DNA of 64,000 nt from an uncultured Flavobacteriales bacterium (GCA_903860985.1 CAIOSO010000091.1:1-64000), one strand, 5' to 3'; positions 46,533 to 56,791 are shown, numbered from the stretch's first letter. Notes: generated by a model from the sequence alone, not told the origin. A program made the numbers and translations.

Positions 46533-47536
46533 AGTTCGTTCGCATGAGCGAATTGAAACTCATCAGCATGTTCTTCAATGTAGCGCAGAATTTCCATGAT
46601 TTCATCCACATTGAAACTAGATACGAGTTTTGTTCGATATTCCTTGAAATGTGAAATCCCCTTGAAATAGTTCGTGTAATGACGTTTCATTTCATTGATA
46701 CCCAATTGCATGCCTTTCCACTGAATACTCATTTCCAAGTGATCTCTGCATGCTTGAACGCGGTCTTGAATGCTGGGGGATTCCAAATGGGTTCCCGTCG
46801 CCATGAAATGTTTGATTTCATTGAATACCCAAGGATACCCAATGCTAGCACGACCAATCATCACCCCATCAACACCATAGCGATTTTTGTATTCCAGCGC
46901 TTTTTCGGGTGAATTAATATCGCCATTTCCAAATACAGGAATGCGCATTCGCGAATTATTTTTAACCTCCCCAATTAAGGTCCAGTCTGCATCTCCTTTA
47001 TACATTTGCTTGCGTGTACGTCCATGTATGGAGATCGCTTCAATGCCAATATCTTGTAATCGTTCCGCGGTTTCCACTACAAATTTCGTATCGTCATCCC
47101 AGCCTAAGCGCGTTTTAACCGTAACAGGAAGTTTTGTTGCTTTCACAATCGCTTCCGTCATGCGCACCATTTTTGGAATGTCTTGTAAAAGTCCAGCTCC
47201 AGCACCTTTACAGGCCACTTTCTTCACGGGACAACCATAATTAATATCCAATAAATCAGGATTTACTTGATCAATGATTTCAGCACATTGAATCATGCTT
47301 TCGATATCCGATCCAAAGATTTGAATCCCAATTGGACGTTCGTATTCAAAAATGTCTAATTTTTGAACGCTTTTCGCCGCGTCTCGAATAAGTCCTTCCG
47401 AAGAAATAAATTCCGTATACATTAAATCAGCACCGTGTTTTTTACACAAGGCACGAAACGGCGGATCACTGACGTCCTCCATTGGAGCAAGTAGCAACGG
47501 GAAATCCCCTAATTCAATATCGCGAATTTTAACCAT
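46529..47536 (-). CDS. dusB: tRNA-dihydrouridine synthase
   Basis: LLAPMEDVSDPPFRALCKKHGADLMYTEFIS; NYGCPVKKVACKGAGAGLL. Confidence 0.95.
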   Translation of the reverse strand: MVKIRDIELGDFPLLLAPMEDVSDPPFRALCKKHGADLMYTEFISSEGLIRDAAKSVQKLDIFEYERPIGIQIFGSDIESMIQCAEIIDQVNPDLLDINYGCPVKKVACKGAGAGLLQDIPKMVRMTEAIVKATKLPVTVKTRLGWDDDTKFVVETAERLQDIGIEAISIHGRTRKQMYKGDADWTLIGEVKNNSRMRIPVFGNGDINSPEKALEYKNRYGVDGVMIGRASIGYPWVFNEIKHFMATGTHLESPSIQDRVQACRDHLEMSIQWKGMQLGINEMKRHYTNYFKGISHFKEYRTKLVSSFNVDEIMEILRYIEEHADEFQFAHANEL

Positions 47537-48627
47537 TACTTTTGAAAATATTCAGGACGATGGGTTTCTAGTACTTTGAGGTAGTTTTTAAGTTGTTGCT
47601 CGTTGGATGATTTCAAGATCATCAGCATATGCTCTGATTCAACTACAATGTAGTCTTTCAATCCATCTAATAACACTAATTTGTCCTTCGGGACATTCAC
47701 TAAGCAATTGCTTGAATCGAAAGCAAAAACGTTGTCGCCAATGATGGAATTTTCTTCGTTGTCCTTTGGAAGGTGTTCGGTTAAACTCCCCCAAGTACCT
47801 AAGTCACTCCAGTCAAAATCAGATAGCACGACAGAGACATTTTTCGCATGTTCCATCACCGCAAAATCAATGGAAATATCTTCACATTGATCAAACGCTT
47901 GGTATAAGAAGTCCGTTTCTTTTGTTGTGCCATAAGCAGAAGTGTCCGACATGAAAATCTGATGTAACATTGGCTGGAATCGATGTAAGGCATCGAGGAT
48001 AACGTCTGCACGCCAAATAAAAATCCCCGCATTCCAATAAAAATTCTTAGCATCCAAAAATTGCTGTGCCGTTTCAGTATTTGGTTTCTCGCGAAATTGA
48101 ATCACTTCGGTCGCTTGTCCTTTTTGAACACCGCTGCTTAAGTCAAATTCGATGTAGCCATAACCAGTATCGGGACGACTTGGTTCGATTCCCAATGTAA
48201 CCAGGTGTTTTTTTTCATTAGCAACTGAAATGGCCGTTGAAATAATTTCTTGAAACCTTGTTTCGTTGACGATTAAATGATCGGATGGCGAGATGATTAA
48301 TGTCGCTTCCGGATTACTAGCGTGAATCTTTGCTGCCGCATAGGCAATACAAGGAGCCGTATTCTTGCGCATTGGTTCGCACAAAATTTGCTCAAAGCTT
48401 AATTCAGGAAGTTGTTCCTTTACCAGTTCACGGTAGGAGGTGTTTGTCAGTATGTAAATGTGTTCGGTTGGTACAGATTTCTGCATGCGCTCAAACGTTA
48501 AGCGAAGCAAAGACTTTCCAATACCAAGTACATCGAGGAATTGTTTTGGTTTTTGAGGGGTGGACATTGGCCAAAAACGGCTACCAACTCCTCCTGCCAT
48601 AATTAATCCGTAATTATTTGTGCTCAT
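47536..48627 (-). CDS. manC: Mannose-1-phosphate guanylyltransferase
   Basis: IMAGGVGSRFWPMSTPQKPKQFLD; EKPNTETAQQFL; SDLGTWGSL. Confidence 0.93.
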   Translation of the reverse strand: MSTNNYGLIMAGGVGSRFWPMSTPQKPKQFLDVLGIGKSLLRLTFERMQKSVPTEHIYILTNTSYRELVKEQLPELSFEQILCEPMRKNTAPCIAYAAAKIHASNPEATLIISPSDHLIVNETRFQEIISTAISVANEKKHLVTLGIEPSRPDTGYGYIEFDLSSGVQKGQATEVIQFREKPNTETAQQFLDAKNFYWNAGIFIWRADVILDALHRFQPMLHQIFMSDTSAYGTTKETDFLYQAFDQCEDISIDFAVMEHAKNVSVVLSDFDWSDLGTWGSLTEHLPKDNEENSIIGDNVFAFDSSNCLVNVPKDKLVLLDGLKDYIVVESEHMLMILKSSNEQQLKNYLKVLETHRPEYFQK

Positions 48628-49246
48628 ATTTTTCAATTAGTTCAACGGTTGCCAGTGCATGCACTAAATAAGGTTTTCCCGTTTTTAATTCGGTACAAAG
48701 ATAACGACTTCTGCGTAGTAAGCCTTTCTCGAATGATTTTCCATTTAAATGAAACATGCTTTTGTGTGGAATTTCTTCCAAGGTTGTTCCAGGTGACTTG
48801 TCGTAAAGTTTCAATGTCCGACTCAATTGAATGTCTGTGCAAGAGGACGCTTTTGTATTGGTGAAGTTTTTCCAAAGTGCCTTTTCCACATCTATTGGTA
48901 GTTTTTTGCTTACCAAAATCGGCTCCATTAAACGTCGATATGCTTGTTTCCACTCGTTGCCGTGCGCCTGAATACGCATTCCATAGTCACGAAAAGCCTC
49001 CAAATGAGCAAGTTCGTGAATAGCGGTTACTAAAAACGCGAATTTATTCAAATCACCATTGACCGTAATTGTTGGTTTTTCTTCGCCGGATTTCACTCGG
49101 AAGTCCCCAAGCTTGGTGCTTCGTCCCGGGACAATTTTAAACTTTACCTTTGCTGAAAGGATTAAATCAGTCAAGTATTCCGTAAACGCCTCTGGAGCGA
49201 AACGATGGAGCGTTTCAATAAATTGATCTCGTTTAGAATTAGACAC
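48614..49246 (-). CDS. SprT-like zinc metallopeptidase domain protein
   Basis: AIHELAHLEAFRDYGMRIQAHGNEWKQAYRRLM (HExxH-like + H); GTG at 49246 proposed start. Confidence 0.82.
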   Translation of the reverse strand: MSNSKRDQFIETLHRFAPEAFTEYLTDLILSAKVKFKIVPGRSTKLGDFRVKSGEEKPTITVNGDLNKFAFLVTAIHELAHLEAFRDYGMRIQAHGNEWKQAYRRLMEPILVSKKLPIDVEKALWKNFTNTKASSCTDIQLSRTLKLYDKSPGTTLEEIPHKSMFHLNGKSFEKGLLRRSRYLCTELKTGKPYLVHALATVELIEKYEHK

Positions 49247-49318
49247 GAACAAAGTTAAAAACAAAATGAACGCAAAATCACCTCACATCCGCATAGAAAA
49301 TATCCTTAACTTAGCTTC

Positions 49319-50062
49319 GTGAAATATTTGCAAAATATAGGAAAGTACACGTTGATGTTGACCATCGTTTTTACGAAGCCAAAGAAATGGAAAATATTCT
49401 TTTCGCGCTTAGTGAATGAACTAGATAACATCGGTATCAGTTCCTTGCCAATTGTTGGACTAATGTCCACCTTTATTGGAGGAGTAATCGCCTTGCAAAC
49501 TGCTTCAAGCATGTCCAATCCACTTTTGCCCAAATATACCGTTGGATACATCACACAATCAAGTACGATTCTAGAATTTTCACCGACGATCATATCCTTG
49601 ATTCTTGCCGGGAAGGTAGGATCGAATGTCGCTTCTGAAATTGGCACCATGCGTGTCACCGAACAAATAGATGCCTTAGAAATTATGGGAGTGAATTCCT
49701 TGAATCATTTGGTGCTACCGAAGATCATTGCCGCAATTTTGTTTTTTCCGGTGCTCATCATTTTCTCCATGACCTTAAGTATGTTCGGAGGATGGATGGC
49801 CTTGATGATTACTAATTTAACCACAACGGAAACGTATGTTTTAGGTTTACGTGCATTTTTTAATCCGTTTCACATTACCTATGCATTAACAAAAACAGTG
49901 GTGTTTGGATTCTTAATTGTTTCTGTTTCTTCTTTCTATGGTTACTATGTGAAAGGAGGCTCAATCAATGTGGGTCAAGCTTCCACCCAGGCTGTTGTCA
50001 GCAGCAGTATTGCCATATTAGTAGCCAACTTAATTCTAACACAATTATTGTTGCTGTCATGA
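49319..50062 (+). CDS. mlaE: MlaE-type phospholipid ABC transporter permease
   Basis: ISSLPIVGLMSTFIGGVIALQTA; LILAGKVGSNVASEIGTMRVTEQIDALEIMGV. Confidence 0.92.
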   Translation: MKYLQNIGKYTLMLTIVFTKPKKWKIFFSRLVNELDNIGISSLPIVGLMSTFIGGVIALQTASSMSNPLLPKYTVGYITQSSTILEFSPTIISLILAGKVGSNVASEIGTMRVTEQIDALEIMGVNSLNHLVLPKIIAAILFFPVLIIFSMTLSMFGGWMALMITNLTTTETYVLGLRAFFNPFHITYALTKTVVFGFLIVSVSSFYGYYVKGGSINVGQASTQAVVSSSIAILVANLILTQLLLLS

Positions 50063-50826
50063 TTGAGGTAAGAAGTGTCAATAAAACATTTAATGGACAA
50101 CAAGTTTTGTTCGACATCAACCATCAATTTGAATCAGGGAAAGTCAATTTGATTATTGGTCAATCCGGTCAAGGAAAATCTGTCTTAGCTAAATGCATCG
50201 TTGGTTTATATGAAGTGGATGATGGACAAATCATTTTTGATGGACGGAATTTCACGGATATGGAACGATTTGAACGCAGTCAAATTCGGGAAGAAATCGG
50301 CATGTTGTTTCAAGGCGTGGCGTTATTTGACTCCCTTAGCGTTGAAGAAAATGTCATGTTTCCATTGACTATGTTTACCAAGCTGACGAAAGGAGAAATG
50401 CAAAAGCGTGTTGACTTTTGCTTAGATCGCGTTAATTTGTCGGGTCGAAACAAATTACTCCCGGCGGAATGTAGTGGTGGCATGCAAAAACGAATTGGAA
50501 TTGCCCGAGCAATCTCCATGAATCCAAAGTACTTATTCTGCGACGAACCAAATTCTGGATTGGATCCAAAAACATCCATTGTTATCGATGGACTCATCAA
50601 AGACATTACTGCTGAATTCAATATGACCACGGTGGTGATTACGCATGACATGAATAGTGTAATAGAAATCGGACAAAACATCTTATTTATCTATCAAGGA
50701 AAGAAATGGTGGAGCGGGGATAAAGATTCCATTATCACAACAGATAATCCGGAGATACTCAATTTCGTTTATGCGTCCGAATTCATGAAGGAAATTAGAT
50801 CCGCTATGCAGGAAAAAAGAACATAA
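50059..50826 (+). CDS. mlaF: MlaF-type ABC transporter ATP-binding protein
   Basis: GQSGQGKSVLAKCI Walker A; ECSGGMQKRIGIARAI; CDEPNSGLDP. Confidence 0.93.
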   Translation: MIEVRSVNKTFNGQQVLFDINHQFESGKVNLIIGQSGQGKSVLAKCIVGLYEVDDGQIIFDGRNFTDMERFERSQIREEIGMLFQGVALFDSLSVEENVMFPLTMFTKLTKGEMQKRVDFCLDRVNLSGRNKLLPAECSGGMQKRIGIARAISMNPKYLFCDEPNSGLDPKTSIVIDGLIKDITAEFNMTTVVITHDMNSVIEIGQNILFIYQGKKWWSGDKDSIITTDNPEILNFVYASEFMKEIRSAMQEKRT

Positions 50827-50862
50827 TTTTTACCTGAAACTTTCTTTTTAAAAAATTAGCTT

Positions 50863-50870
50863 TATCTTTG
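50863..50870 (+). promoter_or_regulatory. -7 element (TATCTTTG) upstream of tRNA-Leu
   Basis: TATCTTTG in the mlaF-tRNA gap; -33 element weak. Confidence 0.5.
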
Positions 50871-50932
50871 CAACCCAATACAAATGAAATGTTGTAGGGC
50901 ACGGAAACACGATTCCGATGTTTTGATAGATT

Positions 50933-51014
50933 GCGGATGTGGTGAAATTGGTAGACACGCCAGACTTAGGATCTGGTGCCGAGAGGTATGCGGGTTCGAG
51001 TCCCTCCATCCGCA
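50933..51014 (+). tRNA. tRNA-Leu (anticodon UAG), 3' CCA not encoded
   Basis: Acceptor GCGGATG/CATCCGC, anticodon stem CCAGA-CTTAGGA-TCTGG, long variable arm, T-loop GGTTCGAGTCC. Confidence 0.97.
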
Positions 51015-51016
51015 CG

Positions 51017-51050
51017 AAAGGTCTCGTTAATTAACGAGGCCTTTTTTTTT
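51017..51050 (+). terminator. Rho-independent terminator after tRNA-Leu
   Basis: GGTCTCGTTAATTAACGAGGCC followed by T9. Confidence 0.9.
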
Positions 51051-51077
51051 AACGTAAATTGAAAAAAACACAAAAAA

Positions 51078-52430
51078 ATGAACATTACCCGTCAAGAAGT
51101 AGACGCACAGAATGCTGTACTGAAAGTGAACATTATTCCAGCAGATTATGAAGGAAAAGTGAAAGCTTCATTGGAGAAATATAGAAAAACAGCAAAAATC
51201 CCTGGTTTTCGTCCTGGAAACATACCAATGGCTCTCATTCAAAAGCAAGTTGGAAGATCTGTTTTAGCAGAAGAGTTAAATAAATTGACAAACGATGCTT
51301 TATACAGATATATCTTAGATGAGAAATTAGACATTCTTGGAAACCCTATCCCAAAAGCGGATGAAGGAATGACCGGGAGTTTTGAAAAACCTGAAAACTT
51401 CGAATTTTCTTTCGAAATCGGTTATAGTCCTTCATTTCAATTACCCATCAACGAAAAATCGAAGTTTGATTATGCCACCGTTAAAATCGACAAAGAATTA
51501 ATCAATAAACAAGTAGATGACTTACGTCGACGCTATGGTAAATTGGTTTCCTCTGATACAGTTGGTGAAAAGGACATGGTCATGGGTAAATTCGAGGAAA
51601 AAGATGCGGATGGGTCTGTGAAAACAGATGGCATCAGTCACTCTTCCACTATTTCCATGGAGTTCCTTGAAAATAATGCAGGAATCAAAGCATTAAAAGG
51701 AAAAAAAGTAAACGAAATCGTTGACTTAGATCCGAAAAGCGTTTCCAAAGACGATAAAGATTGCGCTGCACTTTTAGGAATTACGGAAGAACAAATCACT
51801 GGACTTAGCTCCAACTTTCAGTTTACGATTGCAGATGTGAAACGCATGGAAATGGCTGACTTAAACGAAGAGTTATATTCAAAGCTATTCGCAGAGGAAG
51901 TGAAAACGGAAGAAGAACTTCATGCACGCATTTCCTTGGACTTAACACGCATGTTTGCAGAAGATACTGACCGTATTTTCACGAGAAATGTTTACAATCA
52001 TTTGGTGAACGAAACAAAAATGATTTTCCCTGAAACCTTCTTGAAAAGATGGATTTTAGTATCCTCCGAAAAGCCAGTAACAGAAGATGAAATTGCTGCG
52101 GAATTTGATGCATACTTGAAGACCTTGAAATGGCAATTGATTCAAACAAGAATCTTTAAGGACAACAACATCCAATTGACGAATCAAGAGGTTATGGACT
52201 ACACCAAAGGTTTATTGGTTGGAAATTATGCGCAGTATGGTTTGCCAGCGCCGGATGATCAAGAATTGACTGAAACTGCGGCTCGTTTGTTGCAAAACAA
52301 AGAACAAGCAAACGGAATTTACGATCGTTTGGCAGAACAAAAACTGACAGATTTCTTTAAAACAGCCGTGAACTTGGTGAAAAAAGAAGTGAAATACGAC
52401 GACTTCATTAAATTGGCTTCTGCGCAATAA
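51078..52430 (+). CDS. tig: Trigger factor
   Basis: N-term MNITRQEVDAQNAVLKVNIIPADYEGKVKASLEKYRKTAKIPGFRPGNIP (GFRxGxxP motif). Confidence 0.93.
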   Translation: MNITRQEVDAQNAVLKVNIIPADYEGKVKASLEKYRKTAKIPGFRPGNIPMALIQKQVGRSVLAEELNKLTNDALYRYILDEKLDILGNPIPKADEGMTGSFEKPENFEFSFEIGYSPSFQLPINEKSKFDYATVKIDKELINKQVDDLRRRYGKLVSSDTVGEKDMVMGKFEEKDADGSVKTDGISHSSTISMEFLENNAGIKALKGKKVNEIVDLDPKSVSKDDKDCAALLGITEEQITGLSSNFQFTIADVKRMEMADLNEELYSKLFAEEVKTEEELHARISLDLTRMFAEDTDRIFTRNVYNHLVNETKMIFPETFLKRWILVSSEKPVTEDEIAAEFDAYLKTLKWQLIQTRIFKDNNIQLTNQEVMDYTKGLLVGNYAQYGLPAPDDQELTETAARLLQNKEQANGIYDRLAEQKLTDFFKTAVNLVKKEVKYDDFIKLASAQ

Positions 52431-52460
52431 TTGAATGTCATAGCATACTGAAATAAATGA

Positions 52461-52488
52461 AAGGGTTGAGCAGTCAACCCTTTTTTTA
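52461..52488. terminator. Terminator between convergent tig and LysR gene
   Basis: AAGGGTTGAGCAGTCAACCCTTTTTTT. Confidence 0.88.
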
Positions 52489-53409
52489 TTTCCAATCGAG
52501 GACTTGCAGTTGTTTGACTTTCGTCGATTGTCCATAAGCAAATTGAATACTTCTTACCAGTTCTTCAATTCCTTGCATTTTTGCGGTGCGGTTGGAACAT
52601 AAAGCGATGATTTCTCGCGCTGGAGAAACGGCAAGTCCACGAATGGACTTTAAACCTGATTGTTGTTCTTTCGATAAGGGAAAATTACTAGGAATCAATG
52701 TGTAACCGCCATGACGATCCACCATTTCAATAATTAATGGAAGGTTTCCACCTTCGTAGTTCCATTCGTTTTCGTCCACTGGTTTTTTTAATTGACAGAA
52801 ATGCACCATTTGTGTGCGAAGGCAATTCCCTTGATTTAACAACCAAGGATGCATTTCCTGAAGTGCTGACATGCTGATTGAATTTTCCACGACGCTCGGC
52901 GCATAAATGCAAATTTCTTCTTGAAATAAAGGAATTGTTCGGAGTCTCGCATCTACATGTGGACCCGCGATGATGCCGATATCGAGTTCCTTGCGCTCCA
53001 TAGCACCTAAGACATCCACTGTTTTCAATTCGTGAATCGTCAGTTTTAAACTGTTCAGTGTATTTCTCCATTCACCAAAAAGCTGTGGGATCAAATAACT
53101 CGCAACCGTTGGAATAATCCCAACACGAATTTCTTCTTTGACGTTTCCCTTGATTTGATCGGATAAACGCTTGATTTTTTCGTTTTCACTCAATAATTCC
53201 CGAAGAATGGGCAGTAATTTTTCTCCAGATGGTGTTAGACTGAGGGGATTCGACTCACGATCGAAAACCAAATAGCCCAATTGCTCCTCTGCTTTTTTAA
53301 TTTGCATGGAAAGCGTCGGTTGAGTGACAAAACAGCGATCACTTGCTCGTTGAAATTGCTGTTCCTCACTCAGAATAACGATGTAATGCATTTGTTGAAT
53401 GGATATCAT
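52486..53409 (-). CDS. LysR-family regulator, OxyR-like
   Basis: N-term MISIQQMHYIVILSEEQQFQRASDRCFVTQPTLSMQIKKAEEQLG HTH; divergent from peroxiredoxin. Confidence 0.9.
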   Translation of the reverse strand: MISIQQMHYIVILSEEQQFQRASDRCFVTQPTLSMQIKKAEEQLGYLVFDRESNPLSLTPSGEKLLPILRELLSENEKIKRLSDQIKGNVKEEIRVGIIPTVASYLIPQLFGEWRNTLNSLKLTIHELKTVDVLGAMERKELDIGIIAGPHVDARLRTIPLFQEEICIYAPSVVENSISMSALQEMHPWLLNQGNCLRTQMVHFCQLKKPVDENEWNYEGGNLPLIIEMVDRHGGYTLIPSNFPLSKEQQSGLKSIRGLAVSPAREIIALCSNRTAKMQGIEELVRSIQFAYGQSTKVKQLQVLDWK

Positions 53410-53600
53410 ATAAATTAAATCTATGTAAATATAAAAAGTATTGAACAATTAAATGATATTGACTGACGTAACTTTGTACAACAAAATAAAAGCAAAAGAA
53501 AATGTGAAAGCAATCATTTTTTTGCAAGTAGATGTAACCGCGATCAAACCTTTTAGCTTTAACTTTGTAGTATCATTAGTAACAAATTAAATAAATTTAT

Positions 53601-54221
53601 ATGTCAACATTTGTAGGAAAGAAATTTCCAGACGTAACTGTCAAAGCAATCGATGAAATGGGTGATGCATTTCAAATCAATGTCCTTCAACAAGCGATCG
53701 ACAACAAGAAGAAAGTTCTTTTATTTTGGTACCCAAAAGATTTCACGTTTGTTTGCCCTACGGAAATTCATGCATTTCAAGAAGCAGCTGCTGAATTTGC
53801 AAAAAGAAATACGATTGTAATCGGTGCTTCATGTGATACTGCTGAAGTTCATTTTGCTTGGTTGAGTACGGCAAAAGATAACGGTGGAATCGAAGGAGTG
53901 AAATTCCCAATTATTGCCGATTCTACGCGCAACTTAGCGATGGAATTAGGAATCTTGGATTACGACATGTTCGATGAAGATTCAGTAGGTGATAACGTTC
54001 CTTACCGTGCAACATATTTGCTAGACGAAACTGGAATGGTATTCCATGAGTCCATTAATCACTTCCCTGTTGGACGTAACGTTCAAGAGTTCATTCGATT
54101 AATCGATGCGTTTACACACGTGCAACAACATGGCGAAGTTTGTCCAGCAAACTGGGAAGAAGGAAAAGATGCGATGAATGCTACGCGTAACGGAGTTGCA
54201 GATTACTTAAGCAAACACTAA
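53601..54221 (+). CDS. 2-Cys peroxiredoxin (AhpC/Prx1 type)
   Basis: FTFVCPTEIHAF peroxidatic Cys; GEVCPANWEEGKDAM resolving Cys. Confidence 0.96.
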   Translation: MSTFVGKKFPDVTVKAIDEMGDAFQINVLQQAIDNKKKVLLFWYPKDFTFVCPTEIHAFQEAAAEFAKRNTIVIGASCDTAEVHFAWLSTAKDNGGIEGVKFPIIADSTRNLAMELGILDYDMFDEDSVGDNVPYRATYLLDETGMVFHESINHFPVGRNVQEFIRLIDAFTHVQQHGEVCPANWEEGKDAMNATRNGVADYLSKH

Positions 54222-54227
54222 CTACGA

Positions 54228-54542
54228 ATGTTTACGGAATTAACTGAAGATCATTTGGATCAACTTTTGGCGAAAAACCCAAAAGTAATGGTACAATATG
54301 GCGCAACTTGGTGTGGAAATTGCAAAATTACCAAACCAAAATTCAAACGCATGGCGGAGGAAAATGAAGACATTGAGTTTTACTACGTCGATGCAGAAAA
54401 ACTTCCGAATGCTCGTCAATTTGCGAATGTAAGCAACTTACCGACCTTTGCGGGATTCGTTAATGGATCTTTGGTTAAAGAAGCGCAAGGAAATAAAATA
54501 GAAACCATTCAAGAAGTATTACATGCGGTTACCAGTCATTAA
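54228..54542 (+). CDS. Thioredoxin-family protein with WCGNC active site
   Basis: QYGATWCGNCKITKPKF; VSNLPTFAGFVNG (cis-Pro). Confidence 0.92.
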   Translation: MFTELTEDHLDQLLAKNPKVMVQYGATWCGNCKITKPKFKRMAEENEDIEFYYVDAEKLPNARQFANVSNLPTFAGFVNGSLVKEAQGNKIETIQEVLHAVTSH

Positions 54543-54777
54543 ACACATCGTCGAATTCATTGAGAACAATGATGAAGACTACGTTATTGAAACCATGGAG
54601 ACACTCGAAAACTTAATCGAGGCTCCAGGAATAAAGGACGAAGAATTGGATGTGATCGGCGAATTATTGTCGAATTATTCTGGCGCATTAGAAGTGCACA
54701 AAGACATACAGTCAGGAACAGCGAAAAGAGAGGCGCTAAATGCCTTCATGAAACGTGTCACTGGCTCGATTGACTAA
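54523..54777 (+). CDS. Small uncharacterised protein (DUF6952-like), overlaps thioredoxin 3' end
   Basis: 84 aa, starts inside the thioredoxin gene, co-directional; family name from memory. Confidence 0.7.
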   Translation: MRLPVIKHIVEFIENNDEDYVIETMETLENLIEAPGIKDEELDVIGELLSNYSGALEVHKDIQSGTAKREALNAFMKRVTGSID

Positions 54778-54796
54778 ACTTGAATCAAACACTTTT

Positions 54797-54827
54797 TAAA
54801 GCCAACGAATTTCGTTGGCTTTTTTTG
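54797..54827 (+). terminator. Rho-independent terminator after the peroxiredoxin operon
   Basis: AAAGCCAACGAATTTCGTTGGCTTTTTTT. Confidence 0.9.
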
Positions 54828-54854
54828 TTTAAAACGAACGAAAGTCCTCAATAC

Positions 54855-54885
54855 TTTGCTTTCGCAGATGTTCTTCTTATCTTTG
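54855..54885 (+). promoter_or_regulatory. Bacteroidota-type promoter of prfA
   Basis: TTTG (54855-54858), 19-nt spacer, TATCTTTG (54878-54885). Confidence 0.75.
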
Positions 54886-54889
54886 CTTC

Positions 54890-55969
54890 ATGTCAGATTT
54901 ATTATCGAAGTTAGAAGCGATTCATTACCGATTTGTGGAAGTTGGAACCATGATTACCGATCCGGATATCATTTCGGATATGGAACGTTATGTGAAACTC
55001 AATAAAGAATACAGAGATCTAGAGTCCTTGGACCTGATGTACAAGGATTACAAAAATGTACTTGAAAACCTAACTAGTTCCAAATCTTTATTGGACGCGG
55101 AAACGGATCCTGAAATGCGCGAAATGGCCAAGATGGAAATCGATGAGTTAGAAAACAAACGTCCAGTGATGGAAGAGGAAATCAAAATGTTGCTGATTCC
55201 CAAAGATCCAGAGGATGATAAAAACGCCATTATAGAACTTCGCGCCGGAACTGGTGGAGATGAGGCCTGTATTTTTGTGGAGGATATTTTCCGGATGTAC
55301 ACCATGTATTTTAAGGAAATGGGTTGGCAATATGAAGTCATCAACTCTTCTGAAGGAACCGTAAAGGGATACAAAGAGATTTCTATTGATGTAGCTGGAG
55401 CTGGAATCTATGGGATGCTCAAGTTTGAATCCGGGGTTCACCGTGTTCAGCGCGTTCCCGAAACTGAATCGCAAGGACGCGTGCATACATCGGCTATAAC
55501 TGTTGCAGTTTTGCCAGAAGCGGAAGAAGTCGATTTCAACCTAGACATGAACGATGTACGCAAGGATACATTCCGTGCCTCTGGAGCAGGTGGACAGCAC
55601 ATCAACAAAACGGAATCCGCGATTCGTTTAACTCACCTTCCAACTTTGACGGTTGTAGAATGTCAAGATGGACGCTCACAACATAAAAACCTTGAAAAAG
55701 CCATATCCGTGTTACGTTCTCGTTTGTATCAAGCAGAATTAGATCGCGTACACAATGAGCGTGCTGCTCAGCGAAAAACCTTGGTATCAACGGGAGATCG
55801 CTCAGCTAAAATCAGAACCTACAATTATCCACAAGGAAGAATTACGGATCACCGCATCAATAAAACGATGTACAACCTCAGTTCGTTTATGAACGGCGAT
55901 GTGCAAGAAATGATTGACGCTTTGAAAATGGCGGAAAATGCGGAAAAACTGAAAGGACAAGCACTATGA
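54890..55969 (+). CDS. prfA: Peptide chain release factor 1
   Basis: [27 protein letters not shown] motif; [26 protein letters not shown]. Confidence 0.98.
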   Translation: MSDLLSKLEAIHYRFVEVGTMITDPDIISDMERYVKLNKEYRDLESLDLMYKDYKNVLENLTSSKSLLDAETDPEMREMAKMEIDELENKRPVMEEEIKMLLIPKDPEDDKNAIIELRAGTGGDEACIFVEDIFRMYTMYFKEMGWQYEVINSSEGTVKGYKEISIDVAGAGIYGMLKFESGVHRVQRVPETESQGRVHTSAITVAVLPEAEEVDFNLDMNDVRKDTFRASGAGGQHINKTESAIRLTHLPTLTVVECQDGRSQHKNLEKAISVLRSRLYQAELDRVHNERAAQRKTLVSTGDRSAKIRTYNYPQGRITDHRINKTMYNLSSFMNGDVQEMIDALKMAENAEKLKGQAL

Positions 55970-56781
55970 CAAAGCAAGAATTAATTCATCAAATTCGGTT
56001 AAAGGAATCTTTTCTGTGTGTCGGACTAGATCCTGACATGAGTAAAATTCCAGCACATCTTTTGGAAATGGACGATCCAATTTTTGAGTTCAATAAGGCA
56101 ATCATTGACGCAACACATCCACATGCGGTCGCGTTCAAACCAAATACAGCGTTCTTCGAATGTCATGGGTCTAAAGGCTGGGATTCTTTGGAGAAAACGA
56201 TCAACTACATTCCTAAAGAATGCATGATCATTGCGGATGCAAAACGTGGAGATATTGGAAACACGTCTACCTATTATGCCAAAACATTCTTTGAAACATT
56301 GAAGGCGGATGCAGTAACTGTTGCGCCATACATGGGTTCAGATAGCGTATTGCCATTTACAAAATTTGATGGGAAATGGGTAGTTTTACTCGCTTTGACA
56401 TCCAACGAAGGAGCAAAGGATTTTCAATTGCAGTCATGTGAAGACGGATTGTTATTTGAAAACGTACTGCGAACATCCATGCAATGGGCTAGTTCGGAAA
56501 AAATGATGTTTGTAGTGGGCGCAACGAGAGCAGAGGATATTGCTGAGGTACGAAGAATAGCACCAGATTATTTCTTTTTAGTTCCTGGTGTAGGTGCACA
56601 AGGTGGAAGCTTGGAAGATGTGGTGAAATATGGAGCGAATGCCGAATGCGGTTTATTGGTGAATTCTTCGCGAGGAATCATTTATGCATCGTCCGGATTG
56701 GATTTTGCGCTTGCAGCAAAAAAAGAAGCGCTGAAGATACAAAACCAGATGGCTCTGCATATTCAGCGCTTGAACTTTTAA
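55966..56781 (+). CDS. pyrF: Orotidine-5'-phosphate decarboxylase
   Basis: [46 protein letters not shown]. Confidence 0.96.
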   Translation: MTKQELIHQIRLKESFLCVGLDPDMSKIPAHLLEMDDPIFEFNKAIIDATHPHAVAFKPNTAFFECHGSKGWDSLEKTINYIPKECMIIADAKRGDIGNTSTYYAKTFFETLKADAVTVAPYMGSDSVLPFTKFDGKWVVLLALTSNEGAKDFQLQSCEDGLLFENVLRTSMQWASSEKMMFVVGATRAEDIAEVRRIAPDYFFLVPGVGAQGGSLEDVVKYGANAECGLLVNSSRGIIYASSGLDFALAAKKEALKIQNQMALHIQRLNF

Positions 56782-56791
56782 GTTTAGCAGC

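Noticed and set aside
53410-53600. Classical OxyR-binding site in the LysR-peroxiredoxin gap
   Set aside because: AT-rich partial matches only; no convincing four-part ATAG/CTAT pattern
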